Positions 20,676 through 29,324 of a stretch of 64,000 nt of DNA are shown here, piece after piece; within the stretch, counting starts at the first letter, position 1, and every line of letters starts with the position of its first letter. The stretch lies in contig JABHBK010000067.1 of NCBI GenBank assembly GCA_018673915.1, positions 187,292-251,291 of the forward strand. Direction: 5' to 3'. Source of the stretch: Nitrospina sp. GTDB taxonomy: Bacteria; Nitrospinota; Nitrospinia; Nitrospinales; VA-1. A program made the translations under genes and the position numbers. Below the pieces are notes generated by a model. That model was not told where the DNA came from. It did no database searches and worked only from the letters and a program-made list of their open reading frames with translations.

Positions 20676-22583
20676 TTAATTTTTGGATTTAATCAAATAG
20701 GTATGAGCTCCATCGATAATCGTTCTTCGCTCACTTGTCTCAACTATGTCCTGCAAAACTTTTTCACCACTCCCTACAGAAGATAAGATCATTGTCATCT
20801 CCCATTTAAAATCGCTGAATTTGCTCTCAAAATCATTTTGGTTTGGATTTAAATAGGGGTTTAATTGGGCAGAAGCGGTTTTTGAAACCCCTTTATCTAA
20901 CCTGATGGTTCGATAAAAGGTTTTGTGCCATTGCGGCTTTAAAAAGAGATTTAATATAAATCCTTCCTTTTCACCCACATCTACATTCAATACGTTGGGG
21001 GAACCCATCGAAATAAAACCGGAAGAGCCATTGTCAACAAAAAGAGATTTCTTCCCTACGGCCTTTGGGTCTTCGATTAAATAAGTTTCAGCTTGATCAA
21101 ACTTAAGTCCTGCAACTAGACTCTCATAATCCAGGTCTATTTGGGGAGTAGCAACCCTTGACAATTCAACATCCCATTCAAAAACCTCAAAACTATCGAA
21201 AGATTTCACCAAATTCACGTTCACCCCTATCCCAGGAGTCTCAACACCGCTTAGTATTTGGTGTAGTGGGTATTTATTAGGAGGCACACCTGTTTTGCAC
21301 AAAAACACAATTTTCTCTATATTTTTTCCCGCCACGAATAAATTCATTCTCTGCCCAATATTTTGACCCAAATAATGAACTAATATGCTCCGTCCCGTGG
21401 CAGCATTCATGATGACTGGCAGTATATTTGATGATTTATTGCTAAAATATTCCTGTAATTTGATTGCATCTTCCATAAAACCATTGCCAACATTCATACG
21501 CTCTGGGTAATAGTGTACTAGTGACCGAATAGGTTGAAAAAAAATCCAGAATATTAAAAAAGCCAAAAAGACGTGCGCAAAATTTTTATTAGCTAGTTTG
21601 ATTTTTTCATAGAGGAAAAAAATCCCAACAGAGGCAACCATAAAGAAAAATGGAGATAAATAAATATAAATTCTAGCAAATCCTACTATCCCGCTAATCA
21701 GGCTAAATAAGATAGGAATTAAAAAAAGAGCTGAAATTCCATAACGAACTTTCTTTCCGAAGCCTGAAAAAAAACCAGCAATGAAAAATGGATACAACCA
21801 AAATCCCCAGGGAGCGACCAAAAACTCGGCGATTTCCTGAAAATACTCCCATTGAATATTTCCTCTGGAGTTAGCCTGCGCACTGAGTTGCAGGTCTCCA
21901 AGGTTAATAAGTAGATATCCAACAACCAGTAAAAGCGACAAAAAATAAGGAATCAAATATTGCGAATGAGGTTTCTGATCCGCTAAGGTCTCCGATTTTT
22001 TAAATAGCCACAAAACCCAACAAAATCCAGCAGCTCCGGCTACAAAAAAAACGTTGCTGGGCAGGGTAATAACCATAGAAGTGGCGCTCACTACCAACAA
22101 TATCCTCCATAGCCACAACCTTTGGTTGCCTAAAATATGAATAGAACAGCAAATCAAGCAAAGAGCTAAAAATACGGTAAGAGCATATCCCCTCCCTTCT
22201 TGGGAATAGGCAATGTGGGGTACATATAAAGCAAGAAGCAAGGCAGATAAAATTGAAATAGATTGAGAAATTTCTAAGGAACGGCACGTATAAAAATTCA
22301 ATGGAATGGCTAGAGCACCAGCCAATAAGGATGGAAGACGAAAAGCGACTTCATGATCACCAAAAACCAGTAGGCAGATATTGGATAGAATAGAAAATAA
22401 GGCGTGCTGATTTGAATCAGGGTAGTTGAAAAGAATCTCTGAAAAATTAAGATGCGCGTAATGATTAAAAGTTACGGCCTCATCACCAGCTAAGGGAGAA
22501 CCGATGGTGTGTAGCCTTGGAATCATGCCTCCTATAAATAAGGCCCACAATAAAAAATTTTGCTGGTTTATATATTTATCCAT
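20676..22583 (-). CDS. Glycosyltransferase family 39 (ArnT/PMT-like) membrane protein
   Basis: N-terminal SPLAGDEAVTFNHYAHLNFSEIL...DSNQHALFSIL, multiple TM segments, YSQEGRGYAL. Confidence 0.8.
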   Translation of the reverse strand: MDKYINQQNFLLWALFIGGMIPRLHTIGSPLAGDEAVTFNHYAHLNFSEILFNYPDSNQHALFSILSNICLLVFGDHEVAFRLPSLLAGALAIPLNFYTCRSLEISQSISILSALLLALYVPHIAYSQEGRGYALTVFLALCLICCSIHILGNQRLWLWRILLVVSATSMVITLPSNVFFVAGAAGFCWVLWLFKKSETLADQKPHSQYLIPYFLSLLLVVGYLLINLGDLQLSAQANSRGNIQWEYFQEIAEFLVAPWGFWLYPFFIAGFFSGFGKKVRYGISALFLIPILFSLISGIVGFARIYIYLSPFFFMVASVGIFFLYEKIKLANKNFAHVFLAFLIFWIFFQPIRSLVHYYPERMNVGNGFMEDAIKLQEYFSNKSSNILPVIMNAATGRSILVHYLGQNIGQRMNLFVAGKNIEKIVFLCKTGVPPNKYPLHQILSGVETPGIGVNVNLVKSFDSFEVFEWDVELSRVATPQIDLDYESLVAGLKFDQAETYLIEDPKAVGKKSLFVDNGSSGFISMGSPNVLNVDVGEKEGFILNLFLKPQWHKTFYRTIRLDKGVSKTASAQLNPYLNPNQNDFESKFSDFKWEMTMILSSVGSGEKVLQDIVETSERRTIIDGAHTYLIKSKN

Positions 22584-22663
22584 TCATATAATTGAGTAAT
22601 TATTTCGTGTCTTTGAAAAAGCTCTATAGACTTATTATGAATTGTACTTTTTGAGTTAAAAAA

Positions 22664-23125
22664 ATGGAATTAGAAATCATAGTTCGTGAAGCTCATGAAG
22701 ATGATCTTGCCATATTGGTGAAAAATAACCAAGCTCTAGCAATGGAAACCGAAGAATTACCGCTAAACGAAGACATGTTGAGGAAAGGCATCGAACAGGC
22801 TTTAAAAAGGCAGGAATGTCATTACTTTGCTGCTACGGTTGCAGGAAAAGTTGTCGGACAAACCATGATCACTTACGAATGGAGCGATTGGCGTAACGGT
22901 ATTATCTGGTGGATACAAAGCGTTTATGTACTCCCCGGTTACAGAAAACAAGGAGTGTTCCGCAAACTATTTTCTCATATTGAAAATCTTGCCCGAATTC
23001 ACTCAGAAGTCAAAGCACTGCGATTATATGTCATGCAAAACAACAAAGTCGGCCAACACACCTACCAAAGTATGGGAATGAATAACTCAGGCTATATCGT
23101 TTACGAAAAGGAGGATTTATCCTAA
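22664..23125 (+). CDS. GNAT family N-acetyltransferase
   Basis: IWWIQSVYVLPGYRKQGVFRKLFSHIENLA, ALRLYVMQNNKVGQHTYQSMGM. Confidence 0.92.
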   Translation: MELEIIVREAHEDDLAILVKNNQALAMETEELPLNEDMLRKGIEQALKRQECHYFAATVAGKVVGQTMITYEWSDWRNGIIWWIQSVYVLPGYRKQGVFRKLFSHIENLARIHSEVKALRLYVMQNNKVGQHTYQSMGMNNSGYIVYEKEDLS

Positions 23126-23142
23126 ATACCCTTGTGGCAACT

Positions 23143-23736
23143 TCAATTTAACTGGTCTGGAGATGGAGTGGAGTTTTTCAGGGATAAAAAATCTCCGGGA
23201 AGTGCGGAGTTTTGGGAAAAGGCTTCTTGGACTGGATCCGGAAAAGCCCGGTCGCACTCGCTAAGATACTTCATCACCGCAATCATCCAGTCCGACTCAT
23301 GCGGGGCATGAATTATTGCAATATTCTCATCTTCATAATCTTTGCAGATTTGATCTAATGCCCGGCTGGCTCCGGGAATCGTGTCTCGCTTTTTTATTGA
23401 TAGCGGACGAAGGGGATCAACATGAATGATTTCCAGTCCTTTATACTTTTCCGGGATATCTTCTTCTATAAATTCTTCGATGGGTATACCATTTACATTA
23501 GTAAGTCCTGGCTGGGCTAATGAAGCAATGTAGATTGGAACTCTTTTAATAGATGCCTGCTCTGCAAAACCTTCGCGAAGAACCGTCTCATTATCATTTG
23601 TCTGGCCGAAAACCACAAAATCCCAATGACCGTATGTCAACTGCTTCTGCTTTTGAATAATTTTAGTTTTTTCATAAGCTTCAACAATTTTTTCATAAAC
23701 TTTCTGGTCTTTGGTTCTAACTTTTATTTTTGGCAT
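23143..23736 (-). CDS. Hypothetical protein
   Basis: Intact 197-aa ORF; no family recognised. Confidence 0.6.
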   Translation of the reverse strand: MPKIKVRTKDQKVYEKIVEAYEKTKIIQKQKQLTYGHWDFVVFGQTNDNETVLREGFAEQASIKRVPIYIASLAQPGLTNVNGIPIEEFIEEDIPEKYKGLEIIHVDPLRPLSIKKRDTIPGASRALDQICKDYEDENIAIIHAPHESDWMIAVMKYLSECDRAFPDPVQEAFSQNSALPGDFLSLKNSTPSPDQLN

Positions 23737-23967
23737 TTAGCGACCTGGTAAGAAAAATTTTATACATTTCAATTATAACATGCTTGAGGAAGGTACTGGT
23801 TGCAATAGACTGAAATTTAATTAGTATTTCTAGCGACAAAAACCATTGTAATTGACCACCGACGGCTCGCCAAAAATATTTTGCCGACATCAACTCCAGC
23901 TTTGCTATACTTCTTTTAGCAAATACCTCGTCAAGCGTTCTAAAATTCCCACCCAGAAGAAATATCA

Positions 23968-25521
23968 ATGGAAAACAATAAAAACTTAGGTAAGGCAGCG
24001 GGTGCGGTGAGCGGCATGACCCTGCTATCCAGAATCTTTGGATTCCTTCGGGACATGGTCATTGCAATGGCATTTGGGTCTTCAGCTTCAGCAGATGCTT
24101 TTTTTGTCGCTTTCCGGATTCCAAACATGCAGAGGCGAATTTTAGGCGAAGGTGCAGTCAATGCGGCCTTCATTCCCGTTTTCACTGAGACCTTGACTCA
24201 AAAGGGAGAATCCGCCGCCTGGAAAATGACCGCCAACCTGTTTAACATTCTTTTCATTACATTATCCCTGGTATCCCTATTTATCCTGATATTTTCCCCT
24301 GCTGTAATTACGGTATTTGCCCCAGGGTTTATTGATGAACCCGGAAAATTTGAACTGACAGTCAAATTAACACGCTGGATGGCACCCTATTTATTCTTTA
24401 TTGGTTTGGCTGCATTTTGTATGGGAATTTTAAATACGCTGAAAGTTTTTGCCCTACCTGCCGCAACCCCTATTCTGCAAAATGTCAGCATGGTTTTATC
24501 AGTCATCATTATTGCTCCATTTATGGATGAGCCTATCCTGGGACTTGCCATCGGTGTTCTAGTGGGTGGGGTTCTACAACTATTAATTCAACTTCCCGCT
24601 GTCTTTAAAAAGGGGTTTCGCTTTAAAAAATCACTCGACTTCAAGCAGGAAGAAGTCATTAAAATTGCCAAGTTGATGGGACCTATAATATTGGGCCTTG
24701 CTGTTTATGAAATCAATATCATGATAGATACTCTTCTTGCCTCCCTTCTTCCTGGCGGTTCCATCTCATACCTTTATTATGGGAACCGATTAGTCCAGCT
24801 GCCTTTGGGCATATTTGCGGTGGCGTTGGGAGTAGCTCTTCTGCCCACCCTATCGGGCCAAGCAGCAAGAGGCGACCTGAAAGAGCTGGTCCAAACACTT
24901 AGTTTCAGCATTCGCCTAATTCTTTTTATCACCATACCCGCAACGGTTGGGCTGATCATCCTTCGCGAACCCATTGTTAATACATTGTGGGAACGTGGAG
25001 AATTTCTAGCCTCTACCACAGATGGCACCGCCATTGCTTTGCTCTATTATTCCATTGGCCTCTGTGCCTATTCAGGAATTAAAATAATCGCTCCAGCATT
25101 TTATTCGTTGCAGGACACCAAAACCCCGGCAAAAATTGGCATATATTCCATGGTCCTGAATACCATTTTGAATCTTATTTTAATGGGGCCCTTGAAACAT
25201 GGCGGCCTTGCACTGGCCACCTCTTTGGCGGCCCTATTTAATGTAGCGCTATTAATTCACTTTTTAAGGAAACGTCTGGGCCTGATAGGGGGAAGAAAAA
25301 TACTACGTTCGACTCTTAAAATGTCTTCCGCGGCTATCGCCATGGGGGTCATTACTTATTTTTGCAGGGAAAGTTTTTTCCACGCCAGCGACCCTTTTTC
25401 CATTCGATTATTTGTTTTGACCGCTTGCATATCAACCGGAATACTGGTATATGCCTTAATTGCTCATTTAACCAAGAACGAAGAATGGCGTTTTCTTCTG
25501 GATATGAGAAAGAACAAATAA
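23968..25521 (+). CDS. murJ: Lipid II flippase MurJ/MviN
   Basis: SRIFGFLRDMVIAMAFGSSASADAFFVAFRIPNMQRRILGEGAVNAAFIPVFTE; polytopic. Confidence 0.96.
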   Translation: MENNKNLGKAAGAVSGMTLLSRIFGFLRDMVIAMAFGSSASADAFFVAFRIPNMQRRILGEGAVNAAFIPVFTETLTQKGESAAWKMTANLFNILFITLSLVSLFILIFSPAVITVFAPGFIDEPGKFELTVKLTRWMAPYLFFIGLAAFCMGILNTLKVFALPAATPILQNVSMVLSVIIIAPFMDEPILGLAIGVLVGGVLQLLIQLPAVFKKGFRFKKSLDFKQEEVIKIAKLMGPIILGLAVYEINIMIDTLLASLLPGGSISYLYYGNRLVQLPLGIFAVALGVALLPTLSGQAARGDLKELVQTLSFSIRLILFITIPATVGLIILREPIVNTLWERGEFLASTTDGTAIALLYYSIGLCAYSGIKIIAPAFYSLQDTKTPAKIGIYSMVLNTILNLILMGPLKHGGLALATSLAALFNVALLIHFLRKRLGLIGGRKILRSTLKMSSAAIAMGVITYFCRESFFHASDPFSIRLFVLTACISTGILVYALIAHLTKNEEWRFLLDMRKNK

Positions 25522-25571
25522 TTAGTGCCTTGAGATACTTTCTTTAACGTTAAACTTAGAATAATGGACTT

Positions 25572-26195
25572 ATGATAGTTACATGCTTGGATTTAGAAGG
25601 TGTTCTGGTTCCTGAAATCTGGATCGCCTTCGCTGAAAAAACTGGAATTGAAAAGTTACGGCTCACTACACGAGATATCCCCGACTACAATGAGTTAATG
25701 CGTGGACGGCTAAAGATTCTCGATGAAAACAATCTCAAACTGGCAGATATAGAAGAAGTCATTGGAGGTATTGCACCGCTTCCCGGCGCGAAAGATTTCT
25801 TGTCCTGGCTAGAAAGTGAATTTCAGGTCATCATACTTTCTGACACCTTTAACCAATTTGCCGAGCCTTTGATGGCACAGCTTGATTTCCCAACCTTGTT
25901 TTGCCATGACCTGGTGGTTGACACAGCAGGGCGAATCGCCGATTACCGCTTGCGCATCCCAGATGCTAAAACAAAAGCCGTAGCGGCATTGAAAAACCTT
26001 AATCTGAAAGTAATTGCTGCGGGGGATTCCTATAACGATACGGGAATGCTAAAAGAAGCCGATGCCGGAATTCTATTCCGGGCCCCTGATAATGTAGTCG
26101 AAGAGTTTCCTCAGTTTCCCGTAACTCGAACCTACGAAGAGTTTAAATCAGCAATCATTGAAGCCAGTAAAAAACTGGACGGTAATATTATCTAA
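25572..26195 (+). CDS. thrH: ThrH-like phosphoserine phosphatase/homoserine kinase (HAD family)
   Basis: TCLDLEGVLVPEIWIAFAEKTGI, ILSDTFNQFAEPLM, AAGDSYNDTGML. Confidence 0.9.
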   Translation: MIVTCLDLEGVLVPEIWIAFAEKTGIEKLRLTTRDIPDYNELMRGRLKILDENNLKLADIEEVIGGIAPLPGAKDFLSWLESEFQVIILSDTFNQFAEPLMAQLDFPTLFCHDLVVDTAGRIADYRLRIPDAKTKAVAALKNLNLKVIAAGDSYNDTGMLKEADAGILFRAPDNVVEEFPQFPVTRTYEEFKSAIIEASKKLDGNII

Positions 26196-26688
26196 TTTCA
26201 GAATCAAGAAGTCTGCTGACCAACCACCCTGTCCGGGCGTGTTCTTTTTGTCTCGGTTTTGAGCGGATTTTTGACCACTTCCCCTTTTTCTCCAGCACCT
26301 CGACCTCAGTGCCTTGAGTCAATACAAATAATATAGTGCTTGTTTTAGTATTAGGTTCATTACGCAGGTTGGCAAAACTCACATTGATCTTAAACACCAT
26401 TTGATAATCTGCGTCTTCCGCAACTTTAAGCGGCACTTCCTGTTTATCCATTTCCTGAAACAGGCCTGTTGAATCGATTCCAAGTTTGAACACTGCTACG
26501 ACTACAAAAACTAGTACTAATAAAGTAATACGTAGACAAGCCTGGGGAAACCCTATGCCCTTTTCAGGATCAGATTCGGGAACCCCTGGGGGATCACATT
26601 GGACGCAATAAAAACCCGGTGCAGGAAGAAGCATTCCGCAGGAATCACAGTATTGGTATTCGCGTTTCGTTTTAGGATAGGGTGGCAT
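26188..26688 (-). CDS. Zinc-ribbon + TM + SH3b domain protein
   Basis: CDSCGMLLPAPGFYCVQC, TM segment, SFANLRNEPNTKTSTILFVLTQGTEVEVLEKKGKWSKI. Confidence 0.8.
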   Translation of the reverse strand: MPPYPKTKREYQYCDSCGMLLPAPGFYCVQCDPPGVPESDPEKGIGFPQACLRITLLVLVFVVVAVFKLGIDSTGLFQEMDKQEVPLKVAEDADYQMVFKINVSFANLRNEPNTKTSTILFVLTQGTEVEVLEKKGKWSKIRSKPRQKEHARTGWLVSRLLDSEIR

Positions 26689-26709
26689 ACTCTAACTGGG
26701 GTTCATCCT

Positions 26710-28227
26710 TTAGTTGAGTCGATAAATTTGGCGGTATTTATTTTTCAAATAAACCAAAAAACTATCTGGATTCAAGTTTTCTCCCGTCACCTGCTTAACC
26801 AAAGCGGGTACAGATAACAACCTACCATGCTGATGGATTTGAGAACCCAGCCATTTTCGCACGGGAGCAAAGTTTCCCATCTCAATTTGTTTTTCCATGT
26901 CAGGCTTAGCGCGGATTAATGCCTGATAAAACTGGCTGGCATAAACAGCTCCCAATGTATAAGAAGGGAAGTAGCCAAAAGCTCCCCCACTCCAATGAGT
27001 ATCCTGCAAAACTCCGAGCGTATCTGTGGGGGGTTCCACGCCTAAATACTCCTTCATTTTAGCATTCCATATCCCCGGCAAATGCTCAACATTAATAGAT
27101 CCATCAAATAGACCCTTTTCCAACTCATACCGCAGAATGACATGCATGGGATAAGTTACTTCATCCGCTTCTACTCTGATTAGTGAGGGCCCACTTACAT
27201 TCACCGCCTCATAGAAGCGTTCGGGTTGTACTCCTTCAAAGTTCTGCGGAAATGTTTCGGCAATTAGTGGAAGATAATACGCGCAAAATTGTTTTCCCTG
27301 GCCTATCATTCGTTCCCAAAACAGAGATTGGGATTCATGGATGGCCATGGTAAGTGCTTCCGATACGGGTAAATCACGACCCTCTTGCATGCGCCCTTGC
27401 TCATAAAGTCCGTGGCCTGTTTCATGAATGACTGCATATAAAGATTCGACAAAGTTGTCGGTTCGGTAGCGAGTGGTGATGCGAACATCTGTAGGGTGAC
27501 TCCCACCACAAAAAGGATGCACCGAAACATCCATTCGCCCCTGATCAAACATAAAGCCCATATCTTCACTAATTTTTCTTCCTAACGCTTCCTGCTTTTC
27601 AAGAGGAAAATGTCCAGATAAGAAACCAGCGTCTGGCTTATATCCAGATTCTTCGATTGCCTTAATCAATGGAATAAGTTCTGCCTTAAGTTTTTCAAAA
27701 ATCGGGGTGATATCTTTTTGAGTGGTACCTCTTTCATAAAGATCAATATTTGCATCATAAGGTTCCAAGTCGGGGAAAACGTAACCGGCCCATTTAATTT
27801 TCAAATCCACCAGACGCTTTAAAACAGGCGCAAAATCTGAAAACTTGTTTTCAGAGCGAGCTTTCACCCAAACCAAGTGTGCACGGGAAGATAATTCGGC
27901 CAATTCCGTAACAAGAGCTTTGGGAACCTGTGTCGCCATGTCGAATTCACGACGAGCTTCGCGAATATTGCACCATTCAAAAGAGCTGAATTCACTTTCA
28001 TCGGCTTGGGAGAGTTTATCTAGTAGCTTCCCCATTTCTGGGCTAGAGGATTTTTCGTGCAGAATTCCCGCCAGAGTTCCAAGTTGTTGAGCACGAGATT
28101 CTGAAGCACCGACAGGCATTATGACTTCCTGGTCCCAATGTAAAATACCCATGACTCCGCCCAAGCGACTGTTCTCTTGTAAATAATGCACCAACTCATA
28201 ATAATTTTCTTTTATTCCTTCTAACAT
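26710..28227 (-). CDS. Carboxypeptidase Taq (M32) metallopeptidase
   Basis: VIHETGHGLYEQG (HEXXH-type), LHWDQEVIMP, GALYASQF-like GAVYASQF. Start re-set to MLEGIKENYYELV, since the listed start overlaps the upstream lipoprotein gene. Confidence 0.92.
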   Translation of the reverse strand: MLEGIKENYYELVHYLQENSRLGGVMGILHWDQEVIMPVGASESRAQQLGTLAGILHEKSSSPEMGKLLDKLSQADESEFSSFEWCNIREARREFDMATQVPKALVTELAELSSRAHLVWVKARSENKFSDFAPVLKRLVDLKIKWAGYVFPDLEPYDANIDLYERGTTQKDITPIFEKLKAELIPLIKAIEESGYKPDAGFLSGHFPLEKQEALGRKISEDMGFMFDQGRMDVSVHPFCGGSHPTDVRITTRYRTDNFVESLYAVIHETGHGLYEQGRMQEGRDLPVSEALTMAIHESQSLFWERMIGQGKQFCAYYLPLIAETFPQNFEGVQPERFYEAVNVSGPSLIRVEADEVTYPMHVILRYELEKGLFDGSINVEHLPGIWNAKMKEYLGVEPPTDTLGVLQDTHWSGGAFGYFPSYTLGAVYASQFYQALIRAKPDMEKQIEMGNFAPVRKWLGSQIHQHGRLLSVPALVKQVTGENLNPDSFLVYLKNKYRQIYRLN

Positions 28228-28264
28228 TCTATTTGCAGCCTCAAAATATTTAAATATAATTTTA

Positions 28265-28726
28265 TTATTTAATTTGATCCCTAACAATTCTCACTTTACC
28301 TGAATCCATAATCAGGACCCGCTCTCCGGCTTTTAGTTCCTCGTCATTAACCTGGACCACCACATAGGGCTCTCCCTCGTCAGGCTGGATGATGAACTCT
28401 GAGGCAGACCCGCTGGTAATTAAATCTTCAGTGGCAGTACCTACCAATCCACCTACCACCGCACCCCCTAAGGCACCTAAAGCGCGGGTCGCTGTATTTC
28501 CTCCCAACGTCGACCCCGCAAGACCGCCGGCTGTTGCTCCTGCCACTGCCCCGGCACCAGATTCGGTTCCTTTGATCTCAACATCTCTGACTGATAGAAT
28601 AACTCCTTTTTTAAAGTATTCAGGCGAACCCATTTCAGATCTTTCATAGGTCGAACCAGAATGAAGTGAACAACCTGAAACAATAAAGACAATACCTGCC
28701 AAAAGAAAACTCATCTTTTTATACAT
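28265..28726 (-). CDS. Glycine-zipper outer-membrane lipoprotein (SlyB/17-kDa-like)
   Basis: Lipobox IVSGC; GAGAVAGATAGGLAGSTLGGNTATRALGALGGAVVGGLVGTATED. Confidence 0.85.
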   Translation of the reverse strand: MYKKMSFLLAGIVFIVSGCSLHSGSTYERSEMGSPEYFKKGVILSVRDVEIKGTESGAGAVAGATAGGLAGSTLGGNTATRALGALGGAVVGGLVGTATEDLITSGSASEFIIQPDEGEPYVVVQVNDEELKAGERVLIMDSGKVRIVRDQIK

Positions 28727-28775
28727 GGCCTACTCCAAATAATGGTACATAACTCTGGTATAATTCAGGAAATTA

Positions 28776-28804
28776 TTAGTAGTTATATAAAAAAGAACTA
28801 CTAA
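28776..28804. promoter_or_regulatory. Perfect 9-bp inverted repeat, candidate operator
   Basis: TTAGTAGTT-ATATAAAAAAG-AACTACTAA, lying 12 nt downstream of a TATAAT (28759-28764) in the divergent intergenic region. Confidence 0.45.
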
Positions 28805-28857
28805 AATGTTTTTATATTTAAATTTCTATTTCAATTTTATCAAATTCTGAGGGGTAT

Positions 28858-29103
28858 ATGGAAAACAATAAGGAAACCCGGGCAACAATAGAATCCCGTT
28901 TGGATGTTTTGCGTAAAGGTATTATCAGTGAAGAAAATTCCGTGAACTATTACAATACTCTCATTGATAAAACTCCTGAGGATTCCGAGGCCAATATAGG
29001 AATGCGTCGTATGTATATTGATTTGATGGCTGAAGAGAAAAAGCATGTAGAACGTTTTCAAGAACTGATTTTGAAATGGGAACAAAATCTTAAAGAAGTT
29101 TAG
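28858..29103 (+). CDS. Small ferritin/rubrerythrin-like helical hairpin protein (81 aa)
   Basis: GIISEENSVNYYNTLIDKTP...IGMRRMYIDLMAEEKKHVERFQELI: paired helices with EE..YY and EEKKH motifs typical of ferritin-like proteins. Confidence 0.6.
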   Translation: MENNKETRATIESRLDVLRKGIISEENSVNYYNTLIDKTPEDSEANIGMRRMYIDLMAEEKKHVERFQELILKWEQNLKEV

Positions 29104-29218
29104 AATATCTCTATGTTTGATATTAAATATTCTGTATTTTCGCCAAAATTCCCGCATTTTACTGTAGACCGTTAAAATCCCACTTAAAAACTCTAGTTTT
29201 ATCCAATTATTCCTTTTC

Positions 29219-29247
29219 TTGACATTTTAAAGACTTTCCCTTATTAT
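29219..29247 (+). promoter_or_regulatory. Sigma70-type promoter upstream of the FTR1 gene
   Basis: TTGACA (29219-29224), 17-nt spacer, TATTAT (29242-29247). Confidence 0.6.
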
Positions 29248-29248
29248 T

Positions 29249-29267
29249 GATAACCATTCTCATTATT
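29249..29267 (+). promoter_or_regulatory. Candidate Fur box
   Basis: GATAACCATTCTCATTATT matches GATAATGATAATCATTATC at 14/19 positions, immediately after the -10. Confidence 0.55.
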
Positions 29268-29324
29268 ATTAAGAAAGCATTTTATAAAACTCTAATACTA
29301 TCAACCCCCTAAGACTCAAACATC

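Noticed and set aside
28389-28649. Plus-strand ORF antisense to the glycine-zipper lipoprotein
   Set aside because: Ala/Pro-rich shadow of a Gly/Ala-rich CDS on the opposite strand.
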